A DNA stretch of 64,000 nt from Pseudomonas fluorescens (GTDB lineage Bacteria > Pseudomonadota > Gammaproteobacteria > Pseudomonadales > Pseudomonadaceae): assembly GCF_001307275.1 (NCBI RefSeq), contig NZ_CP012831.1, positions 3,712,501-3,776,500 of the forward strand, written 5' to 3'. Numbering within the stretch: the first letter of the stretch is position 1; each line of letters starts with the position of its first letter. Of the stretch, positions 39,923-49,377 are shown piece by piece. The notes below the pieces were generated by a model. The model saw nothing but the letters and a program-made list of their open reading frames with translations, had not been told where the DNA came from and made no database searches. The translations under genes and the position numbers were made by a program.

Positions 39923-40183
39923 ATGCAGCGAATCTACGAGCTGGAAAACCTGATGGAAGGCGAGTTGTTGCAAGGGATGCTTGCGAGCGAAGGCATCACG
40001 GCGCATCTGGTGGGGCGTGATTTGCTCGGCGGCGCGGGGGAGTTGCCCATGCAGGGCCTGCTGGGGCTGGCGGTGGAGGACGAGCAGGCGCAATACGCCC
40101 GTGAGTTGATCGCCGCGTACAATGTCGCGCTGCCGCTGCCCGGCGATGAACCGGACAGCTACCCCGGCACGCTGGTCTGTTAG
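39923..40183 (+). CDS. DUF2007 putative signal-transducing protein
   Basis: This 86-residue protein, MQRIYELENLMEGELLQGMLASEGITAHLVG, belongs to the DUF2007 family of single-domain proteins related to PII-like folds. It forms a pair with the CPXCG gene (gap 10 bp), and SRAP follows 40 bp further on. Function is unknown. Confidence 0.88.
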   Translation: MQRIYELENLMEGELLQGMLASEGITAHLVGRDLLGGAGELPMQGLLGLAVEDEQAQYARELIAAYNVALPLPGDEPDSYPGTLVC

Positions 40184-40222
40184 GCTGGCGGTCGTTCGTT
40201 CGATCAAGAGTCGTGTTGCCCC

Positions 40223-40846
40223 ATGTGTGGACGTTATGCCCTGTTTCGCTGGAACCCCACCTTTGCGGGCCTGCCCGGTTTTCCCGCCGATCAGAAGGCC
40301 CAGTGGAATATTTCGCCCAACGATTCGGTGCTGATGCTACGGGCCGGCGCCGAGGGCCAGCGCGAGCTGGCTCGGGCGCGTTGGGGCCTGACGCCGCCGT
40401 GGCTGACCGACTTGTCCCGCACCCCGGCCCATGCCCGGGCCGAAACCGTGGCCGAGCAGCCGATGTTTCGCGAGGCCTTGCGCCTGCGCCGCTGCCTGCT
40501 GCCGGCCAACGGCTTTTATGAGTGGCGCGGCGGCACACGCAAGCGTCCGTACTGGCTGACGCCGGGGGAGGGCTCGTCGCTGTTTTTTGCCGCGATCTGG
40601 GAAGCGTATCCGGTGCAGGAGCAGGTGTGGCTGAGCACGGCGGTCATCACCCAGCCGGCGGCGGGGCAGCGCCGGCCGTTGATCCTGGACGAAGAAGGCC
40701 AGCGCCTGTGGCTCGACCCGCAGACACCGCTGCATGCCTTGCAAGGGTTGCTGGCAAGCGAGCCGGCGCCACTGCGCGAGCGGGTATTGGCCAATATGGT
40801 CAATGATCCGAAGCTCAATGGGCCGGAGTGCTTGACCCCGGCTTGA
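40223..40846 (+). CDS. SRAP-domain protein (YedK/HMCES type)
   Basis: This 207-residue protein forms a covalent thiazolidine link with abasic sites in single-stranded DNA, protecting them from error-prone processing. The catalytic Cys2 becomes N-terminal after Met removal (MCGRYALF). The conserved RCLLPANGFYEW (Glu and Asn) and the C-terminal EDAQ/H region are as in the family. It is the third gene after the small zinc and DUF2007 genes. Confidence 0.93.
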   Translation: MCGRYALFRWNPTFAGLPGFPADQKAQWNISPNDSVLMLRAGAEGQRELARARWGLTPPWLTDLSRTPAHARAETVAEQPMFREALRLRRCLLPANGFYEWRGGTRKRPYWLTPGEGSSLFFAAIWEAYPVQEQVWLSTAVITQPAAGQRRPLILDEEGQRLWLDPQTPLHALQGLLASEPAPLRERVLANMVNDPKLNGPECLTPA

Positions 40847-40870
40847 GCTTTGCGGGGATTGTGCCGGCCT

Positions 40871-40960
40871 CATCGCGAGCAAGCTCGCTCCCACAGTGGG
40901 GTGTTCACAAAAAATGTGTTCACCGCCTACCCCCTGTGGGAGCGAGCTTGCTCGCGATGG
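40871..40960. repeat. REP pair (inverted)
   Basis: CATCGCGAGCAAGCTCGCTCCCAC and its inverted copy enclose a spacer of about 40 bp with a GTTCACAAAAAATG stretch. It lies between the SRAP and DUF4198 genes, which are convergent. Confidence 0.92.
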
Positions 40961-40976
40961 CGTCGTGTCAGTCAAC

Positions 40977-41696
40977 CTACTCGTGGTGCGGTTCGCCCAG
41001 GAAGGTCAGCGAGGTGAACACGCCGCGGGTGGCCACGTCCTTGTTGTCCTTGAGCGCAATTTCCATCTGCGCCGCGATCACATTCAGGCCTTCGTTGCGC
41101 ACCAGCACCTTGGCCCGGCCTTCTGCATCGGTTTCGGTCGAGACGGTGTTCGGCGCGCTGCGGTAGTCGCCCACCAGTTTCACACCGGCCGCCGGTTTGC
41201 CATCCAGCAGCACCCGTACCGGCAATGACTGGCCCGGGCCTACGGTCAGCGGGTCGACTTCCGGCAGGATCACGAACTTGATCGGTGCAAGCGCCGGCAG
41301 TTTCGCCCCCGGCTCATAGATCGCCAGGCTGTACTTGAACGTCTGGGTCGACTCGATCGCCCCGGGCACTTTGCTGCGGCCTTCGTTGATCCACTTCTTG
41401 TCCGCCGTCTGGGACCACATGCCATTGTCCAGCGCCACCGCCAGCACGGCCGGTGGCTTGAGCGGTTGCAGGCGGGCGTGGTCCGGCAGGCGCTCTACGG
41501 TGACCGGAATCATCTTGCCGCCCAGGTCATAGGCCCAGGCACCGCTGATTTTCTGCGCCTTGAAGGCATTGTCTTCGGCACCGTGGCCGTAGATCACTTC
41601 GATGTTGCCGCGACGCTGTTCGGTCCACAAGCCATGGGCCGAGGCCTGTGCGGCCAGGAGCAGGCCGAGCAGGGCGAAGGTCTTGGGGTGTTTCAT
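40977..41696 (-). CDS. DUF4198 (NikK-like) periplasmic protein
   Basis: This 239-residue protein has a signal peptide (MKHPKTFALLGLLLAAQASA) and the DUF4198 domain, beginning with the HGLW metal-related motif; its mature N-terminus could ligate a metal. Members often sit beside nickel or cobalt transporters. Here it is downstream of a TonB receptor with a 13-bp gap, suggesting a metal-uptake unit. The metal is not established. Confidence 0.85.
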   Translation of the reverse strand: MKHPKTFALLGLLLAAQASAHGLWTEQRRGNIEVIYGHGAEDNAFKAQKISGAWAYDLGGKMIPVTVERLPDHARLQPLKPPAVLAVALDNGMWSQTADKKWINEGRSKVPGAIESTQTFKYSLAIYEPGAKLPALAPIKFVILPEVDPLTVGPGQSLPVRVLLDGKPAAGVKLVGDYRSAPNTVSTETDAEGRAKVLVRNEGLNVIAAQMEIALKDNKDVATRGVFTSLTFLGEPHHE

Positions 41697-41709
41697 GGCG
41701 TTTTTCCTT

Positions 41710-43812
41710 TTACAGAGCGAGGGTAAGACTGACGGTGAAATTGCGTGGTTCGCCGGGGGTGACCCAGTAGTTGCTGTAGGCGCGCTCGTAGTATTTTTCG
41801 TCGAAGACGTTGTTCAGGTTCAGGCCCACGGTGACGTCGTCGCTGGCCTTGTAATGGGCCAGCAGGTCCACGGTGTGATAGGCCGGCAGTTCGAAATCCT
41901 TGCCGGCTTCGCCCGAGCGATCGCCGACGTAAGTGAGCGCCGCGCCGACATCCGAACCGCGCAGGTGCCCGTCCTGGAATTCGTAGACCCCCAGCACGCT
42001 GCCGCTGTGTTTGGCGACGCCGAGGATCCGGCTGCCGGTGGGAATGGTTTCGTCGCCCTTGGTCACTTCGGCATCGATGTAGGCATAGGCGCCGATCACC
42101 CGCACGGCGTCGGTTACCTGCCCGGTCACCTGCAGGTCGATGCCCTGGCTGCGGGCCTTGCCGATGGCGCGACTGAAGTCGGTCCCGGCGACCGGGCTCA
42201 GGACGTTTTCCTTCTCTATATGGAAGGCCGCCAGGGTGGTGCTCAGGCGATCGTCGAACCACTCGCTCTTGATCCCCACTTCATAGCCGACGCCTTCCTC
42301 GGGGTCGAAAGTCTTGCCACTGGCATCCAGGCCGTTGTTGGGCTTGAACGAGGTGGAGGCGTTGGCGAACAGCCCGACTTCGGGTGTCAGTTGATACAGC
42401 AGGCCGGCCCGCTGCGTCAGGGCATCATGGCGTTGGCGATTGGTGCGATTGCGGGTGTGGTCGTCGATGCTCTGCTCGAAATGCTCATACCGCACGCCGA
42501 GCATGCCCCGCAGCTTGTCAGTGAAGATGATCTGGTCCTGCAGGTTCAGTGCGCGGCTTTGCACATGTTCGAAGAAGTCTGTGCCGGAGGGCGTGCCAGT
42601 GGGTTTTGGCTGGCCGTAGACTGGCTGATAGATGTCGATGGGGTAAGCGCCGGCGATGTTGGTCACGCGCTCGTTCTTGCGGTAGTCCTCGTATTCGCTG
42701 CCGACCAGCAGTTCGTGCTGCCACGGGCCGAGGTCGAACAGGCCGCGCAGTTCCAGTTGGGTGATGCTGTCGTGCCAATTGTTGTCGCGCTCGCGGTAGC
42801 GGCGGTTCACTGTGTGGCCGTCGGCGTTCAGCGGGCGCGCCTCGGAAGCGAAGCCCCAGAGTTCGCCCTGCTTGTAATGGCTGGCCAAGCGTAACTGCCA
42901 GGCGTCGTTGAGCTGATGCTCGAGGGCGGCCTGGAGCATGTTGTTGTGGTTGTCGATGTCGCCGTCGTTGGGTTCGCCCAAAAAGGTCGAACGGGAAACG
43001 CCGCTCCAGCGATTGTTCGGGGCGACAATGCCACGGTCGAATGTCGAGCTGTGGCGCACGATTTCGCTTTCCACCAGCAACCGGGTGTCGGGGTTCAACT
43101 GCCAACTGATGGAAGGCGCGATGAAAACACGTTTGCTGCCGACATGGTCGCGAAAGCTATTGTTGTCCTCGACCGCCAGGTTGACCCGCGACAGCAGGTT
43201 GCCCTCGGTGTCCAGTGGCGTGTTGACGTCCAGCGCGGTGCGGTAGCGGTCCCAACTGCCGGCGCTGGTCTGCAGGGTGGTGAAGGCTTCCGGTTGCGGT
43301 TTCTTGGTGACAATGTTCACCGTACCGCCGGGATCGCCCCGGCCATACAGGCTGGCAGCCGGGCCCTTGAGCACTTCGATGCGTTCGATGTTCGCGGCGT
43401 CCGGCGTGCTCGGATAACCGCGGTTGGCGCTGAAGCCGTCCTTGTAGAACTCTGAAGTGGTGAAGCCGCGCACGCTGTATTCGTAGAGCGTCAGGCCGCC
43501 GAAGTTGTTCTGCTTCGACACACCGCCGGCATATTCCAAGGCTCGCTCGACGCTGGTGCTGCCCAGGTCCTTGAGCACGCTGGCGGGAATCACGCTGATC
43601 GATTGCGGGATGTCGCGCAGGGCAGTGTCGGTTTTGGTGGCGCTGGCCGAGCGGGTGGCGCGATAGCCCGTGACAGGGCCGGTGGGGGATTCGTAGTCGG
43701 ACGTCACGGTGATGGCGTCCAGTTCCAGGGGCTGGATTTCCTCGGCGTAGGCCGGATCGCCCAGTAGTCCCAAGGCGAGGCTGGCAGCTGAAATCCGTTT
43801 TAGGGGTGGCAT
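41710..43812 (-). CDS. TonB-dependent outer-membrane receptor (siderophore type)
   Basis: This 700-residue protein has a short signal peptide ending near AYA, a plug domain (DIPQSISVIPASVLKDLGSTSVERALEYAGGV) and a beta-barrel that ends NFTVSLTLAL-like. It imports a chelated metal through TonB. The start at 43812 lies directly next to a long inverted repeat that probably binds a regulator. Gene order with a DUF4198 protein suggests nickel/cobalt or another metal chelate rather than a classical siderophore, but that is inference. Confidence 0.92.
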   Translation of the reverse strand: MPPLKRISAASLALGLLGDPAYAEEIQPLELDAITVTSDYESPTGPVTGYRATRSASATKTDTALRDIPQSISVIPASVLKDLGSTSVERALEYAGGVSKQNNFGGLTLYEYSVRGFTTSEFYKDGFSANRGYPSTPDAANIERIEVLKGPAASLYGRGDPGGTVNIVTKKPQPEAFTTLQTSAGSWDRYRTALDVNTPLDTEGNLLSRVNLAVEDNNSFRDHVGSKRVFIAPSISWQLNPDTRLLVESEIVRHSSTFDRGIVAPNNRWSGVSRSTFLGEPNDGDIDNHNNMLQAALEHQLNDAWQLRLASHYKQGELWGFASEARPLNADGHTVNRRYRERDNNWHDSITQLELRGLFDLGPWQHELLVGSEYEDYRKNERVTNIAGAYPIDIYQPVYGQPKPTGTPSGTDFFEHVQSRALNLQDQIIFTDKLRGMLGVRYEHFEQSIDDHTRNRTNRQRHDALTQRAGLLYQLTPEVGLFANASTSFKPNNGLDASGKTFDPEEGVGYEVGIKSEWFDDRLSTTLAAFHIEKENVLSPVAGTDFSRAIGKARSQGIDLQVTGQVTDAVRVIGAYAYIDAEVTKGDETIPTGSRILGVAKHSGSVLGVYEFQDGHLRGSDVGAALTYVGDRSGEAGKDFELPAYHTVDLLAHYKASDDVTVGLNLNNVFDEKYYERAYSNYWVTPGEPRNFTVSLTLAL

Positions 43813-43851
43813 GTTATATTGTTCCAATTTTTAGTATTGAAACAATATAAC
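43813..43851 (-). promoter_or_regulatory. Long inverted repeat over TonB-receptor promoter
   Basis: The 11-bp arms GTTATATTGTT (43813-43823) and AACAATATAAC (43841-43851) are perfect inverted repeats separated by 17 bp. The proximal arm abuts the start codon, so a repressor bound here would block both promoter and ribosome site. GTTATA/TATAAC half-sites resemble Zur boxes but the spacing is wrong. Candidate metal-responsive operator. Confidence 0.7.
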
Positions 43852-43942
43852 ACTACCAATGAGAATTTATGCTATCTGTAATTTCAAGTGGAATCTGGAT
43901 AGGTTTGCCAGGGGGATAACATTGGAGTGCAGGTAGGCATCT

Positions 43943-44076
43943 TTGTGGCGAGGGGATTTATCCCCGTTCGGCTGCGCAGCAGCCGTAGACCCGTTGGTGC
44001 GGTTCGTCTGATGGACCGCGGTATCTGATTTTGGGGTTGCTGCGCAACCCAGCGGGGATAAATCCCCTCGCCACAA
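43943..44076. repeat. Second-family REP pair, diverged
   Basis: GTGGCGAGGGGATTTATCCCC and its inverted copy flank a GGCTGCGCAGCAGCC hairpin. Unlike most copies the palindrome centre is GGGGATTTATCCCC rather than GAGCTTGCTC, so it is a sequence variant of the same family. It lies between the TonB receptor start and the algW stop. Confidence 0.88.
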
Positions 44077-44108
44077 GTTTTTTCAGGCCCCCAGGATGTG
44101 CCCTGCGG

Positions 44109-45269
44109 CTACTGCTCTTCCTTGAGCACTACCGGCGCCGGCGGTGGGCGCAGGCCGATTTCGGCGGTGAGCTTGAGCTCCTTGCCGTTGCGCATGACCT
44201 GGATCGTTACCTTGTCGGTGGGCTTGATCCGCGCCACCTGGTTCATCGAGCGGCGGCCATCGCCGGCCGGTTCGCCATCGATGCTCAGGATCACATCGCC
44301 CAGTTGCAGGCCGGCCTTCTGCGCCGGACCGTCGCGGAAAATCCCCGCCACCACGATACCGGGCCGTCCGGACAAGCCGAAGGACTCCGCCAGCTCCTGG
44401 GTCAGCGGCTGGACTTCAATGCCCAGCCAGCCACGGATCACCTGGCCGTGTTCGATGATCGACTTCATCACCTCCATCGCCAGCTTCACCGGAATGGCGA
44501 AACCGATGCCCTGGCTGCCGCCCGACTTGGAAAAGATCGCCGTGTTGATCCCGGTGAGGTTGCCGTTGGCATCCACCAGCGCGCCGCCGGAGTTGCCGGG
44601 GTTGATCGCGGCGTCGGTCTGGATGAAATCCTCATAGTTGTTGAGGCCCAACTGATTGCGCCCGGTGGCGCTGATGATGCCCATGGTCACGGTCTGGCCA
44701 ACGCCGAACGGGTTGCCGATGGCCAGGGTCACGTCGCCGATGCGAATGCTGTCGGAGCGGCCGATGGTGATGGCCGGCAGGTTCTTGAGGTCGATCTTCA
44801 GCACCGCGAGGTCGGTTTCCGGGTCGCTGCCGATCACCCGAGCCAGGGTTTCACGGCCGTCCTTGAGGGCCACCACGATCTGGTCGGCACCGGCGGTGAC
44901 GTGGTTGTTGGTCAGGATGTAGCCTTCCGGGCTCATGATCACGCCCGAGCCCAGGCTCGACTCCATGCGCTTCTGCTTGGGCGAGTTGTCGCCGAAGAAG
45001 CGCCGGAACTGCGGGTCTTCGAACAGCGGATGGCTGGGCTTGTTGATGACCTTGGTGGTGTACAGGTTCACCACGGCCGGCGCGGCGGTGGTCACGGCGT
45101 CGGCATAGGACACCGGCCCCTGCTGCACCGCCTTGGTTTGCGGCGCTTGCTGCAGGTTGACGTCGAGGCTCGGCAGGCCGACCCATTCCGGGTAGCGCTG
45201 GATAATCAGTAGAGCGACAAGCACGCCGGCCAACAGCGGCCAGCCGGAAAAACGCAGCGCCTTGAGCAT
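44109..45269 (-). CDS. algW: AlgW, DegS-like periplasmic serine protease
   Basis: This 386-residue HtrA-family protease has an N-terminal membrane anchor (residues 10-24). The catalytic triad is His123 (TNNHVTAG), Asp153 (DPETDLAVL) and Ser227 (NPGNSGGAL), and a PDZ domain follows near residue 280. In Pseudomonas it cleaves the anti-sigma factor MucA to release AlgU and activate alginate and envelope stress genes. The numbering matches known AlgW. Confidence 0.95.
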   Translation of the reverse strand: MLKALRFSGWPLLAGVLVALLIIQRYPEWVGLPSLDVNLQQAPQTKAVQQGPVSYADAVTTAAPAVVNLYTTKVINKPSHPLFEDPQFRRFFGDNSPKQKRMESSLGSGVIMSPEGYILTNNHVTAGADQIVVALKDGRETLARVIGSDPETDLAVLKIDLKNLPAITIGRSDSIRIGDVTLAIGNPFGVGQTVTMGIISATGRNQLGLNNYEDFIQTDAAINPGNSGGALVDANGNLTGINTAIFSKSGGSQGIGFAIPVKLAMEVMKSIIEHGQVIRGWLGIEVQPLTQELAESFGLSGRPGIVVAGIFRDGPAQKAGLQLGDVILSIDGEPAGDGRRSMNQVARIKPTDKVTIQVMRNGKELKLTAEIGLRPPPAPVVLKEEQ

Positions 45270-45372
45270 TAAGCACGTCCTACAAAGGTTGCAGGCGGTA
45301 TGAGACCGCCCATAATGTCGCGCATTATACGAGGCCGCGCGCGCCTCTGAACGGGATATTTAGGAGTCTTTT

Positions 45373-46131
45373 ATGGCCGTAGCCCTGAACACCCTGGTTG
45401 AAGAAGCGGACCGTTACCTGGCAAGCAGCCGGATTGCCGATTATTGCCCCAACGGCCTGCAGGTCGAAGGCGCGCCCCAGGTGATGCGCATCGTCAGCGG
45501 TGTCACCGCCAGCCAGGCGCTGCTCGATGCCGCCGTCGAGGCCGAGGCCGACCTGGTGCTGGTGCATCACGGTTATTTCTGGAAGGGCGAGAACCCTTGT
45601 ATCACCGGCATGAAACAGCGTCGCCTCAAGACGTTGCTCAAGCATGACATCAGCCTGTTGGCCTATCACTTGCCCCTGGACCTGCACCCCGAGGTGGGCA
45701 ATAACGTGCAGTTGGCCCGCCAGTTGGACATCACCGTCGAGGGCCCCCTGGACCCGGATAACCCCAAGGTTGTCGGTCTGGTCGGCTCCCTGTCCGAACC
45801 AATGACGGCGCGGGATTTCGCGCGCAAGGTTCAGGATGCCCTGGGGCGCGAGCCCCTGCTGATCGAAGGCGGGCAGATGATCCGCCGGGTCGGCTGGTGC
45901 ACCGGTGGTGGCCAAGGTTATATCGATCAGGCGGTGCTGGCCGGGGTCGACCTGTACCTCAGCGGCGAGGCGTCGGAGCAGACATTCCACAGTGCTCGGG
46001 AAAACGGCATCAGCTTCATCGCCGCAGGGCATCATGCGACTGAACGCTACGGTGTCCAGGCGCTGGGCGACTACTTGGCGCGACGCTTTGCCCTGGAGCA
46101 CATCTTCATCGATTGCCCGAATCCCATCTGA
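45373..46131 (+). CDS. Nif3-like dinuclear metal center protein
   Basis: This 252-residue protein of the Nif3/YbgI/GTP cyclohydrolase-like family forms hexamers around a di-metal site. The family residues appear in VLVHHGYFWKGENPCITGMKQRR and near the C-terminus in SFIAAGHHATERYGV. Function is unknown. It is divergent from algW, as in other Pseudomonas. Confidence 0.9.
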   Translation: MAVALNTLVEEADRYLASSRIADYCPNGLQVEGAPQVMRIVSGVTASQALLDAAVEAEADLVLVHHGYFWKGENPCITGMKQRRLKTLLKHDISLLAYHLPLDLHPEVGNNVQLARQLDITVEGPLDPDNPKVVGLVGSLSEPMTARDFARKVQDALGREPLLIEGGQMIRRVGWCTGGGQGYIDQAVLAGVDLYLSGEASEQTFHSARENGISFIAAGHHATERYGVQALGDYLARRFALEHIFIDCPNPI

Positions 46132-46145
46132 CTGCTTATAACCAT

Positions 46146-46235
46146 TGTGGGAGCGAGCTTGCTCGCGATGGCGGTGGGTCAGTCAACCTCAGTGCTGACT
46201 GATACACTGCTATCGCGAGCAAGCTCGCTCCCACA
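46146..46235. repeat. REP pair (inverted)
   Basis: TGTGGGAGCGAGCTTGCTCGCGATGGC and its inverted copy enclose a spacer of about 40 bp, between the Nif3-like gene and cysD. Confidence 0.92.
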
Positions 46236-46383
46236 AAAAGCGGTTGCAGTGCCCGAACCACCAGGCATATCCATATGCTGTTTCGATCTAGTTGGCGCCC
46301 TGATTAGAAGAGGTCGCTGTGCTAGGATTCCCCGCTCGAACACGGCCCGCTGGCCGTTCATAAGAAAGTTTTCGTGAGTAGCC

Positions 46384-47301
46384 ATGGTCGACAAACTGAC
46401 GCATCTGAAACAGCTGGAGGCGGAAAGCATCCACATCATCCGCGAGGTGGCCGCCGAGTTCGATAACCCGGTGATGCTGTACTCCATCGGTAAAGACTCC
46501 GCCGTGATGCTGCACCTGGCACGCAAGGCGTTCTTCCCCGGCAAGCTGCCGTTTCCGGTGATGCACGTCGACACCCGCTGGAAATTCCAGGAAATGTACA
46601 AGTTCCGCGACCGCATGGTCGAGGAACTGGGCCTGGACCTGATCACCCATGTGAACCCGGACGGCGTGGCGCAGGGCATCAACCCGTTCACCCACGGCAG
46701 TGCCAAGCACACCGACATCATGAAGACCGAAGGCCTCAAGCAGGCCTTGGACAAATATGGTTTCGACGCCGCGTTCGGCGGTGCCCGTCGCGATGAAGAG
46801 AAATCCCGCGCCAAGGAGCGCGTGTACTCGTTCCGTGACAGCAAGCACCGCTGGGACCCGAAGAACCAGCGTCCGGAACTGTGGAACGTCTACAACGGCA
46901 AGGTCAACAAAGGCGAGTCGATCCGCGTATTCCCGTTGTCGAACTGGACCGAGCTGGACATCTGGCAGTACATCTACCTCGAAGGTATCCCGATCGTGCC
47001 GCTGTACTTCGCCGCCGAGCGTGAGGTGATCGAGAAGAACGGCACGCTGATCATGATCGACGACGAGCGCATCCTCGAGCACCTGTCCGACGAAGACAAA
47101 GCCCGTATCGTCAAGAAGAAAGTGCGTTTCCGTACCCTTGGCTGCTACCCGTTGACGGGCGCGGTGGAGTCCGAGGCCGAAAGCCTGACGGATATCATCC
47201 AGGAAATGCTCCTGACGCGAACTTCCGAGCGCCAGGGCCGGGTCATCGACCACGATGGCGCAGGCTCGATGGAAGATAAAAAACGTCAAGGTTATTTCTA
47301 A
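46384..47301 (+). CDS. cysD: Sulfate adenylyltransferase small subunit
   Basis: This 305-residue ATP sulfurylase catalytic subunit adenylates sulfate. The pyrophosphatase-type motif is [13 protein letters not shown], and the long arm EGRAKERVY-like region is present ([12 protein letters not shown]). It starts assimilatory sulfate reduction together with CysNC, whose start lies 9 bp after its stop. Confidence 0.98.
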   Translation: MVDKLTHLKQLEAESIHIIREVAAEFDNPVMLYSIGKDSAVMLHLARKAFFPGKLPFPVMHVDTRWKFQEMYKFRDRMVEELGLDLITHVNPDGVAQGINPFTHGSAKHTDIMKTEGLKQALDKYGFDAAFGGARRDEEKSRAKERVYSFRDSKHRWDPKNQRPELWNVYNGKVNKGESIRVFPLSNWTELDIWQYIYLEGIPIVPLYFAAEREVIEKNGTLIMIDDERILEHLSDEDKARIVKKKVRFRTLGCYPLTGAVESEAESLTDIIQEMLLTRTSERQGRVIDHDGAGSMEDKKRQGYF

Positions 47302-47310
47302 GGGGCTGTC

Positions 47311-49209
47311 ATGTCGCATCAATCTGATTTGATCAGCGAGGACATCCTCGCCTACCTGGGCCAGCACGAGCGTAAAGAGCTGCTGCGCTTTTTGACCTGC
47401 GGTAACGTCGACGACGGCAAGAGCACCCTGATCGGGCGCCTGCTGCACGACTCCAAGATGATCTACGAAGATCACCTGGAAGCCATCACCCGCGATTCGA
47501 AGAAAGTCGGCACCACCGGGGACGATATCGACCTGGCGTTGCTGGTCGACGGCCTGCAGGCCGAGCGCGAGCAAGGCATCACCATCGATGTCGCCTACCG
47601 CTATTTCTCCACTGCCAAGCGCAAGTTCATCATCGCCGATACCCCCGGCCATGAGCAGTACACCCGCAACATGGCCACCGGTGCCTCCACCTGTGACCTG
47701 GCGATCATCCTGGTGGATGCCCGCTACGGCGTGCAGACCCAGACCCGTCGCCACAGCTTCATCGCCTCGTTGCTGGGCATCAAGCACATCGTCGTGGCCA
47801 TCAACAAGATGGACCTCAAGGACTTCGACCAGGGCGTGTTCGAGTCGATCAAGGCCGACTACCTGAAGTTCGCCGAAGGCTTGAAGATGAAGCCCACCAG
47901 CATGCACTTCGTGCCGATGTCCGCCCTCAAGGGCGACAACGTGGTGAACAAGTCCGAGCGTTCGCCGTGGTACACCGGCCAGTCGCTGATGGAAATCCTC
48001 GAGACCGTGGAAGTGGCGGGCGACCGCAACTTCACCGACCTGCGTTTCCCGGTGCAGTACGTCAACCGTCCGAACCTGAACTTCCGCGGTTTCGCCGGCA
48101 CCCTCGCCAGCGGCATCGTGCACAAGGGCGACGAAGTGGTGGTGCTGCCGTCGGGCAAGAGCAGCCGCGTGAAATCCATCGTCACCTTCGAAGGCGAGCT
48201 GGAGCACGCCGGTCCAGGCCAGGCGGTCACGCTGACCATGGAAGACGAGATCGACATCTCCCGTGGCGACCTGTTGGTGCATGCCGACAACGTTCCGCCG
48301 GTCACCGACAGCTTCGAAGCGATGCTGGTGTGGATGGCCGAAGAGCCGATGCTGCCGGGCAAGAAATACGACATCAAGCGCGCCACCAGCTACGTGCCGG
48401 GCTCCATTGCCAGCATCGTCAACAAGGTGGATGTGAACACCCTCGAAGAGGGCCCGGCCAGCGCGCTGCAGCTCAACGAAATCGGCAAGGTGAAGATCGC
48501 CCTGGATGCGCCGATCGCCCTGGACGGTTACGAAAGCAACCGCACCACCGGCGCCTTCATCGTCATCGATCGTCTCACCAACGGCACGGTCGGTGCCGGT
48601 ATGATCGTCGCCCAGCCGTTGACCCACGGCAGCAGCACGCACCACGGCAAACTGGCCCATGTGTCGGTGGAAGAACGCGCCCAGCGCTTCGGCCAGCAAC
48701 CGGCCACGGTCTTGTTCAGTGGCCTGTCGGGCGCGGGTAAAAGCACCCTGGCCTATGCGGTCGAGCGCAAGTTGTTCGATTCGGGTCGTGCGGTCTTTGT
48801 CCTCGATGGCCAGAACCTGCGCCATGACCTGAACAAGGGCCTGCCCCAGGATCGTGCCGGGCGGACCGAGAACTGGCGCCGTGCGGCGCATGTCGCTCGT
48901 CAGTTCAACGAAGCCGGCCTGCTGACCCTCGCCGCGTTCGTCGCGCCGAGTGCCGAAGGGCGTGAGCAGGCCAAGGACCTGATCGGCCGTGAGCGTCTGC
49001 TGACGGTCTACGTCCAGGCCTCGCCAGCAGTGTGTGCCCAGCGTGATCCGCAAGGGCTGTATGCCGCCGCCGGCGACAACATCCCGGGCGAGTCCTTCCC
49101 GTATGACGTGCCGCTGGATGCCGACCTGGTCATTGACACCCAGGCGCTGACACTGGAAGAGAGCGTCAAGCAGGTGCTGGATCTGCTGCGCAAGCGTGGG
49201 GCGATCTAA
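47311..49209 (+). CDS. cysNC: CysNC: sulfate adenylyltransferase GTPase subunit fused to APS kinase
   Basis: This 632-residue fusion has an N-terminal GTPase (G1 [24 protein letters not shown]) that powers CysD and a C-terminal APS kinase (P-loop GLSGAGKST around residue 470, and [14 protein letters not shown]). It makes APS and then PAPS for cysteine synthesis and sulfation. The fusion arrangement is usual in Pseudomonas. Both active sites look intact. Confidence 0.97.
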   Translation: MSHQSDLISEDILAYLGQHERKELLRFLTCGNVDDGKSTLIGRLLHDSKMIYEDHLEAITRDSKKVGTTGDDIDLALLVDGLQAEREQGITIDVAYRYFSTAKRKFIIADTPGHEQYTRNMATGASTCDLAIILVDARYGVQTQTRRHSFIASLLGIKHIVVAINKMDLKDFDQGVFESIKADYLKFAEGLKMKPTSMHFVPMSALKGDNVVNKSERSPWYTGQSLMEILETVEVAGDRNFTDLRFPVQYVNRPNLNFRGFAGTLASGIVHKGDEVVVLPSGKSSRVKSIVTFEGELEHAGPGQAVTLTMEDEIDISRGDLLVHADNVPPVTDSFEAMLVWMAEEPMLPGKKYDIKRATSYVPGSIASIVNKVDVNTLEEGPASALQLNEIGKVKIALDAPIALDGYESNRTTGAFIVIDRLTNGTVGAGMIVAQPLTHGSSTHHGKLAHVSVEERAQRFGQQPATVLFSGLSGAGKSTLAYAVERKLFDSGRAVFVLDGQNLRHDLNKGLPQDRAGRTENWRRAAHVARQFNEAGLLTLAAFVAPSAEGREQAKDLIGRERLLTVYVQASPAVCAQRDPQGLYAAAGDNIPGESFPYDVPLDADLVIDTQALTLEESVKQVLDLLRKRGAI

Positions 49210-49226
49210 GGAACGCCGCTGTCAGT

Positions 49227-49265
49227 AAAAAGCCCGCAGATGAGTGATCGTCTGCGGGCTTTTTG
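49227..49265 (+). terminator. Terminator after cysNC
   Basis: AAAAAGCCCGCAGA-loop-TCTGCGGGCTTTTTG forms a GC-rich stem with T run, 18 bp beyond the stop of cysNC. Confidence 0.95.
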
Positions 49266-49280
49266 TTGTCTGGAAGGACG

Positions 49281-49360
49281 CTATCGCGAGCAAGCTCGGC
49301 TCCCACAGGGATGTCCATTTTCACCAACAATCCCTGTGGGAGCCGAGCTTGCTCGCGATG
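49281..49360. repeat. REP pair (inverted)
   Basis: CTATCGCGAGCAAGCTCGGCTCCCACAGGGA and its inverted copy enclose a 15-bp spacer. It lies between the cysNC terminator and the next minus-strand gene. Confidence 0.9.
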
Positions 49361-49377
49361 AGGCCAGTACAGACACC

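Noticed and set aside
43813..43851. Zur box over the TonB receptor start
   Set aside because: Half-sites are similar, but the Zur site has its arms 1-3 bp apart, whereas here the arms are 17 bp apart.
46288..49053. 921-codon minus-strand frame
   Set aside because: It is opposite cysD and cysNC, whose active sites are intact.
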